Assembly (NCBI RefSeq): GCF_040500525.1
Contig: NZ_CP159402.1
Location: 868,001 to 932,000, forward strand
Direction of reading: 5' to 3'
DNA: 64,000 nucleotides
From: Azospirillum formosense
GTDB lineage: Bacteria > Pseudomonadota > Alphaproteobacteria > Azospirillales > Azospirillaceae
Shown here: positions 7,681 to 17,067 of the stretch, piece after piece
Position numbering within the stretch: position 1 is the stretch's first letter
How the letters are laid out: every line of letters starts with the position of its first letter
Made by a program: the position numbers and the translations under genes
Notes under the pieces: model-generated
Seen by the model: the letters and a program-made list of their open reading frames with translations, nothing else
The model's database searches: none
Told to the model about the DNA's origin: nothing

Positions 7681-8699
7681 TGAGTGAGAACAAAACCCCC
7701 AGCGTGGAAACCCGGACCGTGACGTCCGACGAGGCCGACGTCCGCCTCGACCGCTGGTTCAAGCGCCATTTCCCCGACGTGGGCCACGGCTATCTGCAGA
7801 AGCTGCTGCGCACCGGCCAGATCCGCGTGGACGGCAAGCGGGCGGAGACCTCGACCCGGCTCGCCGCCGGCCAGTCCATCCGCATCCCACCGCTGGCCGA
7901 GTGGGCCAAGCCGGAGGGCGCCGCCCCGGCCCCCGCGCCGAAGAAGCCCGCCATGTCGGACAAGGACATCGCTGCGCTCCAGGCGATGGTCCTCTTCAAG
8001 GACGGCGACGTCATCGCGCTGAACAAGCCGGCGGGTCTGGCCGTGCAGGGCGGCACCAACACCACCAAGCATCTCGACGCCATGCTCGACGCCCTGCGCT
8101 TCGACGCGAAGGAGCGGCCCAAGCTGGTCCACCGGCTGGACAAGGACACCTCGGGCGTCCTGCTGCTGGCGCGCAACACCTTCGCGGCGTCCAAGCTGAC
8201 GGAGCAGTTCCGCGGCCGCGACGTGCGCAAGATCTACTGGGCCGCCACGGTCGGCGTGCCGAAGCCTTACCAGGGCAAGATCGACCTTGCGCTGGCCAAG
8301 GAAGGCGGGCCGCAGGGCGAGCGGGTGGCCGGCGACGAGGACGACGGCAAGCGCGCCGTCACCTACTACACCGTGCTGGAAAACCTGGGCAAGCAGGCGG
8401 CCTTCGTCGCCATGTGGCCGCGCACCGGCCGCACCCACCAGCTCCGCGTCCACATGAACGCCATCGGCACGCCGATCCTGGGCGACGGCAAGTACGCCGG
8501 GCAGGGAGCCTATCTGCCGGGGGCCGAGGTCCAGAAGAAGCTGCACCTGCACGCCCGCCGCCTGATCCTGCCGCACCCGCGCGGCGGCAACCGGATGATC
8601 GACGTGACGGCGCCGCTGCCGGACCACATGCTGACGACCTGGAAATATCTGGGCTTCAGCGCCAGCCTGAAGGGTGATCCGTTCGAGGGGGTCGAGTAA
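7680..8699 (+). CDS. RluC/RluD-family pseudouridine synthase
   Basis: A 339-residue RNA pseudouridine synthase acting on 23S rRNA in RluC/RluD relatives. An S4 RNA-binding domain occupies about residues 18-75 (VRLDRWFKRHFPDVGHGYLQKLLRTGQIRVDGK), then a Pro/Ala linker, then the catalytic domain. The catalytic Asp is in HRLDKDTSGVLLLAR, and GRTHQLRVHMNAIGTPILGD closes the active site. Start codon ATG overlaps the crcB stop. RluC is the closer match by layout, but the exact uridines modified cannot be read from sequence, so no symbol is given. Confidence 0.9.
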   Translation: MSENKTPSVETRTVTSDEADVRLDRWFKRHFPDVGHGYLQKLLRTGQIRVDGKRAETSTRLAAGQSIRIPPLAEWAKPEGAAPAPAPKKPAMSDKDIAALQAMVLFKDGDVIALNKPAGLAVQGGTNTTKHLDAMLDALRFDAKERPKLVHRLDKDTSGVLLLARNTFAASKLTEQFRGRDVRKIYWAATVGVPKPYQGKIDLALAKEGGPQGERVAGDEDDGKRAVTYYTVLENLGKQAAFVAMWPRTGRTHQLRVHMNAIGTPILGDGKYAGQGAYLPGAEVQKKLHLHARRLILPHPRGGNRMIDVTAPLPDHMLTTWKYLGFSASLKGDPFEGVE

Positions 8700-8709
8700 G
8701 GCGGGGGCC

Positions 8710-9399
8710 TCACCCCGCCTCGCGCCCCTCCAGAAACGCCGTGAGCTGCTCCGCCGCCTGCCCGACATGCTCGGTGACCAAGCGGCAGGCCGTGTCCGCG
8801 TCCCCCGTCCGGCAGGCTGCCAGCAGCGCGCGGTGCTCGTCCTGCGACCGCGGCAAGTAGCCCAGCGCCGCGAACTGGAAGCGCAGGTAGCGGTCGGCGG
8901 CCAACAGGTGCTGCTCCGCCAGCGCCAGCAGCCGCGGCCGCCCGGCCCGCGCGTAGAGCGTCATGTGGAAGCGCCGGTTCAGCTCCCCCATGCGGCCGGG
9001 ATCGGCCTCCCCATCCATCTCCACGATCAGCTCCTCCGCCTGGTCGAGGTCCGCCGCCGTCAGGCCGGGCAGCGACAGGCGCAGCGCCATCGGCTCCAGC
9101 GCCATGCGGATCGCCCCGATGTCGGCGTTGTCCGCCGCCGAAATGTCCGCGACGACGGCGCCGCGGTGCGGGTGGAACTCGGCCAGCGCCCGCGCCTCCA
9201 ACTGGCGCAGAGCCTCGCGCACCGGCATGCGGCTGACCCCGAAGGTTTCCGCCAGCTCCTCCTGCCGCAACGGCGTGCCCGGCGCGATGACTCCGCTGAG
9301 GATCGCCTCGCGCAGCGTCGCCTCCACGAACTCCGTGGTGGTGCGGTGGCGCGGCTGCGCCTGCGCCACGAGGCGCGACAGCCCGTCGTTGACCGCCAT
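8710..9399 (-). CDS. GntR-family regulator, FadR/FCD subfamily
   Basis: A 229-residue repressor-type regulator. The winged helix is at about residues 15-80 (ATLREAILSGVIAPGTPLRQEELAE then FGVSRMPVREALRQLEA). The C-terminal FCD domain follows, with the metal-binding pattern seen as D/H residues in RRFHMTLYARAGRP and EHRALLAACRTGD. These domains usually sense carboxylic acids. The ATG at 9399 is chosen; longer frames cross the operator. It is divergent from the BenE transporter gene, 83 bp apart, with a perfect palindrome between them, so control of benE and itself is likely. Confidence 0.9.
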   Translation of the reverse strand: MAVNDGLSRLVAQAQPRHRTTTEFVEATLREAILSGVIAPGTPLRQEELAETFGVSRMPVREALRQLEARALAEFHPHRGAVVADISAADNADIGAIRMALEPMALRLSLPGLTAADLDQAEELIVEMDGEADPGRMGELNRRFHMTLYARAGRPRLLALAEQHLLAADRYLRFQFAALGYLPRSQDEHRALLAACRTGDADTACRLVTEHVGQAAEQLTAFLEGREAG

Positions 9400-9422
9400 G
9401 CGTGATCTCCCCTTGCCAGGAT

Positions 9423-9434
9423 ATTGGATCCAAT
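9423..9434. promoter_or_regulatory. probable GntR operator in the gntR-benE intergenic region
   Basis: ATTGGATCCAAT is a perfect 12-bp palindrome in the 83-bp gap between the divergent regulator and transporter genes. It matches the style of FadR-type GntR operators (short palindromes with central N-GNNNNC-N geometry). Binding by the adjacent regulator is inferred from position and symmetry. Confidence 0.65.
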
Positions 9435-9482
9435 CTATCACCATACCCATCGTTCCGCACCCCTGACGGAGGGTCCAGCGCC

Positions 9483-10730
9483 ATGTCCTCTTCCGACACC
9501 GTCCCGGCGACGGACCATTCGACGGGGCTTTCCCTGCGCGCCGTGGGTGCGGGCCTGCTGGCGGCCCTGGTCGGCTACGCCAGTTCGGTGGCGGTGGTCA
9601 TCCATGGCCTGACCGCGGTGGGCGCCGGCACGGAGCAGGTGGTGTCGGGCCTCGTCCTTGTGGGATTCGCCATGGGGCTGACGGCGATGGGGCTCAGCCT
9701 GCACCGGCGCAAGCCGATCAGCATCGCCTGGACGACGCCGGGCATGGCCCTGCTCGCCGCCACCGGGGCGGTGGAGGGCGGGTTCCCCGCCGCGGTGGGC
9801 GCCTTCGTGGTGACCGGGGGGTTGATCGTCGTGGCCGGGCTGTGGGCACCGCTCGGCCGCTGGATCGCCGCGATCCCCAAGCCCCTGGCCAACGGCATGC
9901 TGGCGGGCATCCTGCTGAAGCTGTGCCTCGCTCCCTTCCTGGCGGTGTCGCAGGCACCGGGAATGGCGCTGCTGGTGCTGGCGACCTGGGCGCTGGTGGG
10001 GCGGGTGGCCCGGCTCTACGCCGTGCCCGCCGCGGTGGCGGTGGCGCTGGGGGCGATGGCGCTCGACTCGTCCGGCGGTTTGGCCGGCGGCTTGGGCGGC
10101 GGTTTGGGCGGTGGCGCGGCGCTGTCCGGCGCGCTGTGGCCGGGCGTGACCTTCGTCCAGCCGGTCTTCACCTGGGAGGCGATGGTCGGCATCGCGCTGC
10201 CGCTGTTCGTCGTCACCATGGCGTCGCAGAACATCCCCGGCCTTGCGGTTCTCGCGACCTACAACTACGCGCCGCCGACCCGTCCGATCTTCCTGGCGAC
10301 GGGGGCGGCGTCCGCCCTGACGGCGCTGGGCGGCGCGCCGACCGTCAACCTCGCGGCGATCACCGCGGCGCTCTGCGCCAGCCCGGATGCCGACCCGAAC
10401 CCGGCGCGGCGCTGGCAGGCCGCCTTCGTCAGCGGCGTCGGCTACATCCTGTTCGCCGGGCTGGCCGGGGTGACGGCGGTGATGGTCACCCGCTCCCCGC
10501 CGATCCTGATCGAGGCGGTGGCCGGGCTGGCCCTCGTGGGGGCCTTCGGCGCTGCCCTGATGGGTGCCGTGCAGGTGGAGGCGAACCGGACGGCGGCCCT
10601 GGTCACCATGCTGGTCACCGCCTCCGGCCTGTCCTTCGCCGGGGTGGGCTCGGCCTTTTGGGGGCTGCTGCTGGGCGGGGCGGTCCATCTGCTCCATTGG
10701 CGCCCTTCGGTGGCGCAGCCGGCAAAGTGA
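9483..10730 (+). CDS. benE: BenE-family benzoate/H+ symporter-like transporter
   Basis: A 415-residue inner-membrane protein with about 11-12 hydrophobic helices. The BenE family blocks are present: SIAWTTPGMALLA, MASQNIPGLAVL and TVNLAAITAALCA. In the last, the usual GGHA is GGAP, a small departure near a conserved site. A glycine-rich loop at about residues 200-213 (GGLAGGLGGGLGGG) is encoded by short tandem repeats. The true substrate may be benzoate or another carboxylate; no degradation genes lie nearby. It is divergent from an FCD-type GntR regulator, which fits substrate-induced expression. Confidence 0.82.
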   Translation: MSSSDTVPATDHSTGLSLRAVGAGLLAALVGYASSVAVVIHGLTAVGAGTEQVVSGLVLVGFAMGLTAMGLSLHRRKPISIAWTTPGMALLAATGAVEGGFPAAVGAFVVTGGLIVVAGLWAPLGRWIAAIPKPLANGMLAGILLKLCLAPFLAVSQAPGMALLVLATWALVGRVARLYAVPAAVAVALGAMALDSSGGLAGGLGGGLGGGAALSGALWPGVTFVQPVFTWEAMVGIALPLFVVTMASQNIPGLAVLATYNYAPPTRPIFLATGAASALTALGGAPTVNLAAITAALCASPDADPNPARRWQAAFVSGVGYILFAGLAGVTAVMVTRSPPILIEAVAGLALVGAFGAALMGAVQVEANRTAALVTMLVTASGLSFAGVGSAFWGLLLGGAVHLLHWRPSVAQPAK

Positions 10731-10793
10731 GTTGCGCTTTGGCAGCGCGGCCCGCATAAGTCCGGTACGACCCGCGTCCCGGAGGCGATGCCC

Positions 10794-11483
10794 GTGAGCA
10801 GCTCAGAGAATGCCCGTCCGCTGCGGCTGGCCCTGTTCGATTGCGACGGCACGCTGGTGGACAGCCAGTTCGCCATCATCGACGCCATGACCAGCGCCTG
10901 GGCCGCCCATGGCCTGGGCGAGCCGGACCCGCTGGAGGTCCGCCGCATGGTCGGGCTGCCGCTGGTGCAGGCGGTGTCGCAACTGCTGCCCAACCTGGAC
11001 ACCGACCGCCATGTGGCCGTCGCGGAAAGCTACAAGGACGCCTTCGCGGCGCTGCGCCACCGCGGCGACCTGCACGAGCCGCTGTTCCCCGGCCTGCGCG
11101 ACACGCTGGACGCGCTGGAGGCGGAAGGCGTGCTGCTTGGCGTGGCGACCGGCAAGTCGCGGCGGGGCTTGGACGCCGTGCTGGCCCATCACGGGCTGAC
11201 GGACCGCTTCGTCACGCTCCAGACCAGCGACATCGGCCCCGGCAAGCCGCACCCCGACATGGTCCACCGCGCCCTGGCCGAAACCGGGGTGGAGGCGGCG
11301 CGGACGGTTGTGATCGGCGACACCACCTACGACATTCAGATGGCCCGCAACGCGCGGGTCGCGTCGGTCGGCGTCTCCTGGGGCTATCACGCGGCGGCCG
11401 AGCTGGAGGCCGCCGGGGCCGACCGCATCGTCCATCGCGGGCGCGAGGTGGCCGGCGCCGTGCTGGACCTGTTGCATCGTTAA
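10794..11483 (+). CDS. HAD-family hydrolase, phosphoglycolate phosphatase-like
   Basis: A 229-residue HAD phosphatase with all four motifs: I, FDCDGTLVDS (nucleophile and acid Asp); II, VATGKSRRG; III, GPGKPHPDM (Lys); IV, VIGDTTYDIQMA. The alpha-helical cap lies between I and II. It resembles the Gph branch; phosphoglycolate is the likely but unproven substrate. GTG at 10794 is preferred because GGAGG at 10781-10785 sits 8 nt before it; an in-frame ATG at 10788 is only 2 nt from that site. atp12 follows 21 bp after the stop, so cotranscription is likely. Confidence 0.88.
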   Translation: MSSSENARPLRLALFDCDGTLVDSQFAIIDAMTSAWAAHGLGEPDPLEVRRMVGLPLVQAVSQLLPNLDTDRHVAVAESYKDAFAALRHRGDLHEPLFPGLRDTLDALEAEGVLLGVATGKSRRGLDAVLAHHGLTDRFVTLQTSDIGPGKPHPDMVHRALAETGVEAARTVVIGDTTYDIQMARNARVASVGVSWGYHAAAELEAAGADRIVHRGREVAGAVLDLLHR

Positions 11484-11504
11484 GAGAGATTTCGAAGGAC
11501 CCTG

Positions 11505-12203
11505 ATGAAGCGCTTCTACAAGACCGCCTCCGTCGACGAGGCCGCCGGCGGCGGCTTCGAGGTGCGCCTGGACAACCGCCCGATCCGCAGCCCGGCCAAG
11601 GCGCCGCTCGTCTTCGCGAGCTGGCCGCTGGCCCAGGCGGTCGCCGCCGAATGGGACGCGCAGCCCGAGGACATCGCCCCGGACAGCATGCCGCTCATGC
11701 AGCTCGCCAGCACGGCGGTGGACCTGATCGGCAAGGGCCGGGCCGCCATCGTGGACGGCGTGGCCGCCTACGCGGAGACGGATCTCCTCTGCTACCGCGC
11801 GGAGCATCCCAAGGCGCTGGTGGAGCGGCAGGCGCAGCGGTGGCAGCCGCTGCTCGACTGGGCGACGCTTCGCTACGACGCGCCGCTGCACGTCAACGCC
11901 GGGCTGATGCCCAAGCCGCAGCCGCCCGAGGCGCTGCGCGCCCTGCGCAACGCGGTGGAGGCCTACGACGACTGGACGCTGTCGGCGCTCCAGACCGCCA
12001 CCGGCTCCTGCGGCTCGTTGATCGTCGCGCTGGCGCTGGTCGAAGGGCGGATCGACGCCGACGAGGCGTTCGAGGTGTCGCAGCTCGACGAGACCTTCCA
12101 GATCGAAGCCTGGGGCGAGGATCCGGAGGCGACGAAGCGCCGCGCGGCCCTGCGCGTGGACATCGCCGCCTGCCGCCGCTTCGTCGATCTGCTGCGGGCC
12201 TGA
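11505..12203 (+). CDS. ATP12-family F1 ATPase assembly chaperone
   Basis: A 232-residue member of the ATP12 family, which in mitochondria chaperones the F1 alpha subunit before assembly; alphaproteobacteria keep a homologue. Visible are the N-terminal KRFYKTASVDEAAGGGFEVRLDNRPIRSPAK, the AEWDAQPEDIAPDSMPLMQLASTAVD block, and TGSCGSLIVALALVEGRIDADEAFEVSQLDE. GAAGGACCCTGATG provides the ribosome binding site. It follows the HAD phosphatase gene closely. Its bacterial role is inferred from the family. Confidence 0.9.
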   Translation: MKRFYKTASVDEAAGGGFEVRLDNRPIRSPAKAPLVFASWPLAQAVAAEWDAQPEDIAPDSMPLMQLASTAVDLIGKGRAAIVDGVAAYAETDLLCYRAEHPKALVERQAQRWQPLLDWATLRYDAPLHVNAGLMPKPQPPEALRALRNAVEAYDDWTLSALQTATGSCGSLIVALALVEGRIDADEAFEVSQLDETFQIEAWGEDPEATKRRAALRVDIAACRRFVDLLRA

Positions 12204-12304
12204 TCATCCGTCGGGTGGGGACGGAATAAAGCGCCGCGGCGGGCGTCCTGTCAGTGAGGGCCGGGCCCGATCGCCCGCCCCGTCACGACAGGGAGGTTCC
12301 GTCC

Positions 12305-12718
12305 ATGCACCGCTTCACCCGTTCCACCGCCGCCGCGGCGATCGCGCTGGCGCTCGGCCTCGCGGCGCCGTCCGTTTTCGCGCCCTCCGCCTTCGCGCAG
12401 GGCGCCATGCCCGCCAAGACCGGCCAGTCGGCCGGCGGCCCCGTGCTGACCGACAGCAAAGGCATGACGCTCTACGTCTTCGACCGCGATTCCGGCGGCA
12501 AGTCCGCCTGCAACGGGCAGTGCGCCACCAACTGGCCGCCGCTGATGGCCCCGGCGGGCGCCAAGCCGATGGGCGACTATACGGTCGTCACCCGCGACGA
12601 CGGCACCATGCAGTGGGCCTACAAGGGCAAGCCGCTCTACGGCTGGGCGAAGGACGGCAAGCCGGGCGACACCACCGGTGACGGGGTGAACAACGTCTGG
12701 CACGTCGCCCGCCCGTAA
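12305..12718 (+). CDS. secreted protein with Yx(F/W/Y)xxD repeats (COG4315 type)
   Basis: A 137-residue exported protein: an Ala-rich Sec signal peptide (about 32 residues, ending FAQG) and a mature part with two copies of the Yx[FWY]xxD motif, YVFDRD and YGWAKD. A short CNGQCATNWPP segment could form a disulfide. Proteins of this kind are common in proteobacteria and lack a settled function. GGGAGG lies 8 nt before the ATG. A strong two-way terminator follows the gene. Confidence 0.85.
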   Translation: MHRFTRSTAAAAIALALGLAAPSVFAPSAFAQGAMPAKTGQSAGGPVLTDSKGMTLYVFDRDSGGKSACNGQCATNWPPLMAPAGAKPMGDYTVVTRDDGTMQWAYKGKPLYGWAKDGKPGDTTGDGVNNVWHVARP

Positions 12719-12736
12719 GCGCGACGCCGAACAGGG

Positions 12737-12771
12737 AAAAGCCCCCGCGGCGCTGGGCCGCGGGGGCTTTT
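12737..12771. terminator. bidirectional intrinsic terminator
   Basis: A perfect 14-bp stem, 12737-12750 with 12758-12771, with a 7-nt loop. A-tract on the left and T-tract on the right are part of the stem, so it can stop transcription from both the COG4315-type gene and the convergent PRC-barrel gene. Confidence 0.92.
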
Positions 12772-12802
12772 CGTGACGATGACGTCGGCCTTTGGCCGGC
12801 TG

Positions 12803-13429
12803 TTACTGGCCGGTGCCCGACGGAGCGGCCGGCGGGGTGCCGGTGGCGCCGCCCGGGGCGGTCATGGTGCCGGAGGTGCCGGTGGAGGAGCGGCTCGCCG
12901 CGCCGTTCACCGTGTCGCCGGCCTTGTCCTTGTTGCGGTTCAGCGAGGTGGTGGTGTCGGAATATTCGAACTCCGGCATCTCCTTCACCTGGTCACGGGT
13001 CATGCCCGAGAGCTGCACGCGCTCCTGCTGGGCGTCCCAGTTGGCGTTGCCGATGTCCACGGCGATCTGCTTCTCGCCGATGCCGAGGAAGCCGCCCGAG
13101 GAGATCACGAGCTGGCGGGCCTGGCCGTTGCTGTCGAGGATCACGTCCTCGACCTCGCCGACCTTCTCGTTGTCGGACCCGTAGACGTTCTTGCCCATCA
13201 TGTTCTCGGCGCTGGCCATCTGGCCGCCGGTCAGGCCAGAGGCGCTGCCAGTCGCGGCGCTGCCGGTCGCGGCGCTGCCCGGGGCGCTGCCGCTCTTGTT
13301 CATCTCGGTCGCGGTCGCGGTCGGGGCGCCGGTGGCGGGGCTGCCGGTGGTCGGCGACGTGGTCTGCGCCATCGCCGTGCCGGTCATCAGCGCCAGGACG
13401 GACGCAGCCGCGATGATTTCCCTACGCAT
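12803..13429 (-). CDS. secreted PRC-barrel domain protein
   Basis: A 208-residue exported protein with signal peptide MRREIIAAASVLALMTGTAMA. A Thr/Ala/Ser-rich low-complexity stretch (about 23-70) contains a repeated AATGS unit. The PRC-barrel domain is at about 75-150 (GKNVYGSDNEKVGEVEDVILDSNG and FLGIGEKQIAVDIGN). The tail is again Thr/Gly/Pro-rich. Such envelope PRC-barrel proteins are frequent in rhizobia and relatives and are often stress-induced, but I see no EcfG promoter here. GGAGAGGAG precedes the ATG. Confidence 0.85.
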   Translation of the reverse strand: MRREIIAAASVLALMTGTAMAQTTSPTTGSPATGAPTATATEMNKSGSAPGSAATGSAATGSASGLTGGQMASAENMMGKNVYGSDNEKVGEVEDVILDSNGQARQLVISSGGFLGIGEKQIAVDIGNANWDAQQERVQLSGMTRDQVKEMPEFEYSDTTTSLNRNKDKAGDTVNGAASRSSTGTSGTMTAPGGATGTPPAAPSGTGQ

Positions 13430-13589
13430 AACTCACTCCTCTCCGTGTTTCGGCGTTTCTGTCGAGTGCCTTGGTTTGTCTCGGTAAGGCAGTTCAACAA
13501 CAGGGCCTCGGCGGGAATGGTCACGCGGAAAATCGAAAAAATCTTTCGGCTAGTCCGTGCAAGTTTCGGGAATAAAAGTCACGAAGAAC

Positions 13590-14495
13590 TCAAAAGCTTG
13601 CCCAGACTGGCTTTGCCGGCGTGACTGTGGCCTCTCCGGCTGTCAGGACCAATCCGTCTTGCCCCGCACGGGTGAGGTCTTCCAGCCTCAACAACGCCAG
13701 GGCGGAGGAGCCATGGCCGCTGCGGATCTCGCCGACCTCCTTGCCCTCCAGCGTCACCGGCGTGCCGGGGGCGGGCAGGGGACCGTCCAGCGTCACCGGG
13801 AACAGCTTCTTCTTGATCAGGGCGCGGTACTTGGTGCGGGCGGTCAGCTCCTGCCCCATGTAGCAGCCCTTGTCCCAGGAGATGGCGTTGAGGTCGTCCA
13901 GATCGTTCTCCAGGGGAAGCGCCTTGTCCGGCGTGAGGTCGCGGCTGCCCTCCGGAACGCCGAGCGACAGGCGCAGCCGGTCGTAATCCTCCGCGCCGCG
14001 CGGCGCGAAGCCCGCCGCCTCCAGCGCCGCAGCGGCGCCGTCGCGCGGCAGGAAGGCGCGGGCACCCAGAGCCGGCAGGCGCGGGTCGGTGAAGGCGACG
14101 CCGCCCGCGAAAGCAACCGCCGCCCCGGCGTCCTCCGGCAGGCCCAGCCGGGCGAGCGCGTCGCCGCCGAACAGGGCGACGGCCAGCAGGGAGCCGGCCC
14201 GGTCCTCCAGGGTGATCCTGGAGCGCAGCTTGTACATCTTCAGGCGGCGCAGGAATTCCTCCCGCCGCTCCGTCTCGGGATCGAGCAGCAGGGCGCCGTC
14301 CGACTCGGCGATGCGGAAGTCGTGCAGGAACTTGCCCTGGGGGGTCAGGAACAGGGCGTAGACGGCGCGGTCCGGTGCGACGCGGCGCACGTCGTTGGAC
14401 ACCAAGCCTTGCAGGAAGGCCGCCCGGTCCTCGCCCGCGACCGCGATCACGCCCCGGTCTTCCAGGATCGCGTAGCCCGCCCGTTCCGCCGTCAT
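13590..14495 (-). CDS. ygfZ: YgfZ/GcvT-domain tetrahydrofolate-dependent Fe-S cluster protein
   Basis: A 301-residue folate-binding protein of the YgfZ family, which helps maintain some Fe-S enzymes. The signature K-G-C-Y-x-G-Q-E is intact (WDKGCYMGQELTAR, about residue 205). The N-terminal block GEDRAAFLQGLVSNDV and the C-terminal KKLFPVTLDGPLPAPGTPV are typical. The start at 14495 gives MTAERAGYAILEDRGVIAV; a proline-rich upstream extension in frame is unlike the family. It stands alone, with rnk 157 bp upstream on the same strand. Confidence 0.9.
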   Translation of the reverse strand: MTAERAGYAILEDRGVIAVAGEDRAAFLQGLVSNDVRRVAPDRAVYALFLTPQGKFLHDFRIAESDGALLLDPETERREEFLRRLKMYKLRSRITLEDRAGSLLAVALFGGDALARLGLPEDAGAAVAFAGGVAFTDPRLPALGARAFLPRDGAAAALEAAGFAPRGAEDYDRLRLSLGVPEGSRDLTPDKALPLENDLDDLNAISWDKGCYMGQELTARTKYRALIKKKLFPVTLDGPLPAPGTPVTLEGKEVGEIRSGHGSSALALLRLEDLTRAGQDGLVLTAGEATVTPAKPVWASF

Positions 14496-14652
14496 GCCCT
14501 TGCTCCGAATGTCCCGTTCAAGTCCCCGATAGTTGGGCGAAGGGGGCAGGGGAGGCAAGGGTGGCGAGGGCCGGGCTCTTGCATGGCGCGTCCGCCTTTT
14601 CCGCGGACGCGCCACGGTGCAAGCCGTGGTCGATGGACCTTCCGTTGGGCCG

Positions 14653-15060
14653 TCAGGCGACCGGAGGTTCGATCCGCAGGACCTGCACCGACTTGGTGCG
14701 GCCGTCGAGCGTGCCGTAGGTGATCAACTGCCCTTCGGACAGGCCGAGCAGGGCGGCGCCCACCGGGGTCAGGATCGAGATGCCGTCCTGGCGCCGGGCC
14801 GCTTCGTCCGGTGTGATGAGTGTGGCGGTGTGCCGCGTGCCCCGGTCGTCCGCGAAGGTGACCCGGCTGCCGAGCCGGACGAAGGGCGTACCGGCGCCAT
14901 CGGAGGAATCCGCGACATCGGCGCGGTCGACCTCGCGCTGGAGGAAGTCGATGACGCCGGCGGGCTGGCTGAGGTGAGCGAGAAGGACGTCGAGGCGCCC
15001 AAGGTCATGGGGGGTGATTCGGATCGGCGGCGGATCGCCGAGCATCGACTTGCGGTTCAT
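14653..15060 (-). CDS. rnk: GreA/GreB-domain protein, Rnk-like (nucleoside diphosphate kinase regulator)
   Basis: A 135-residue protein: short N-terminal helical region (PIRITPHDLGRLDVLLAHL) and a GreA/GreB C-terminal domain (FVRLGSRVTFADDRG to ISILTPVGAALLGLSEGQ). Rnk relatives bind RNA polymerase but lack the coiled coil needed for transcript cleavage, which fits the short N-terminus here. GGAG lies 9 nt before the ATG. An upstream hairpin at 15079-15105 would lie in its leader. The symbol follows the family; regulation of Ndk is not proven. Confidence 0.82.
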   Translation of the reverse strand: MNRKSMLGDPPPIRITPHDLGRLDVLLAHLSQPAGVIDFLQREVDRADVADSSDGAGTPFVRLGSRVTFADDRGTRHTATLITPDEAARRQDGISILTPVGAALLGLSEGQLITYGTLDGRTKSVQVLRIEPPVA

Positions 15061-15390
15061 TCCAAAAGCTCCATAAGCAAAGGCCGCCGGAAATGGCGGC
15101 CCTTTCTATAGCTGAGGACGACGGCGGCCTCTTGTCAACCGTGCGGCGGCGTGGCATCTGTCCGTGTGCGAAGCAACTGCTGATTTGTTGGGTCATCTGC
15201 CGCTTTGTTGGGCTGCCCGGACGCCTGGAACGGGGCAGCGGAACGGGGCGAATGACCGCAGGCTGGGCAACCGCTTCCCCTGTTGACGGCGAACAGCCTT
15301 GACGGGCAAGACTCTCCGAAAGTGGCATGGCTTTGGCAATGCCCTGCCGACTTCACCCCTACCCGGTCCGTCTCCTTGGATTCCCCATCC
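15061..15390. other. 330-bp divergent intergenic region between rnk and the BMP-type importer
   Basis: No gene is supported here. It holds a hairpin (15079-15105), which would be in the rnk leader, and two direct copies of TTTGTTGGG at 15184-15192 and 15204-15212, 20 bp apart, on the same face of the helix. They may be operator half-sites for the importer operon. TTGACG occurs twice near 15282-15302 without a clear -10 partner, so no promoter is called. Confidence 0.4.
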
Positions 15391-16938
<1,548 letters not shown>

Positions 16939-16958
16939 GGATGTGATGACGCTTGCGA

Positions 16959-17061
16959 GCCCCCTCCCTAACCCTCCCCCGCTGGCGCGGGAGAGGGGAT
17001 TTCACCGCCACGGCACCTGCTCCCTCTCCCGCCAACGGCGGGGGAGGGTTGGGGAGGGGGC
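16959..17061. repeat. palindromic GC-rich intergenic repeat, copy 2
   Basis: A 24-nt arm at 16959-16982 is inverted at 17038-17061 with one mismatch, and inner arms pair further, forming a 103-nt cruciform-like unit. It matches the layout of 2171-2255. It lies inside the importer operon, and its right arm (GGGGAGGGGG, 17051-17060) is the only ribosome-binding-site-like sequence before the permease ATG at 17068. Confidence 0.8.
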
Positions 17062-17067
17062 CGGGGC

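Noticed and set aside
15105-15138. TTGACA and TATAGA on the minus strand before rnk as a promoter
   Set aside because: The spacing is 22 bp, too long for sigma70.
15228-15260. Two GGAAC elements as EcfG promoters before the importer
   Set aside because: Neither has CGTT or GGTT at 16-17 bp.
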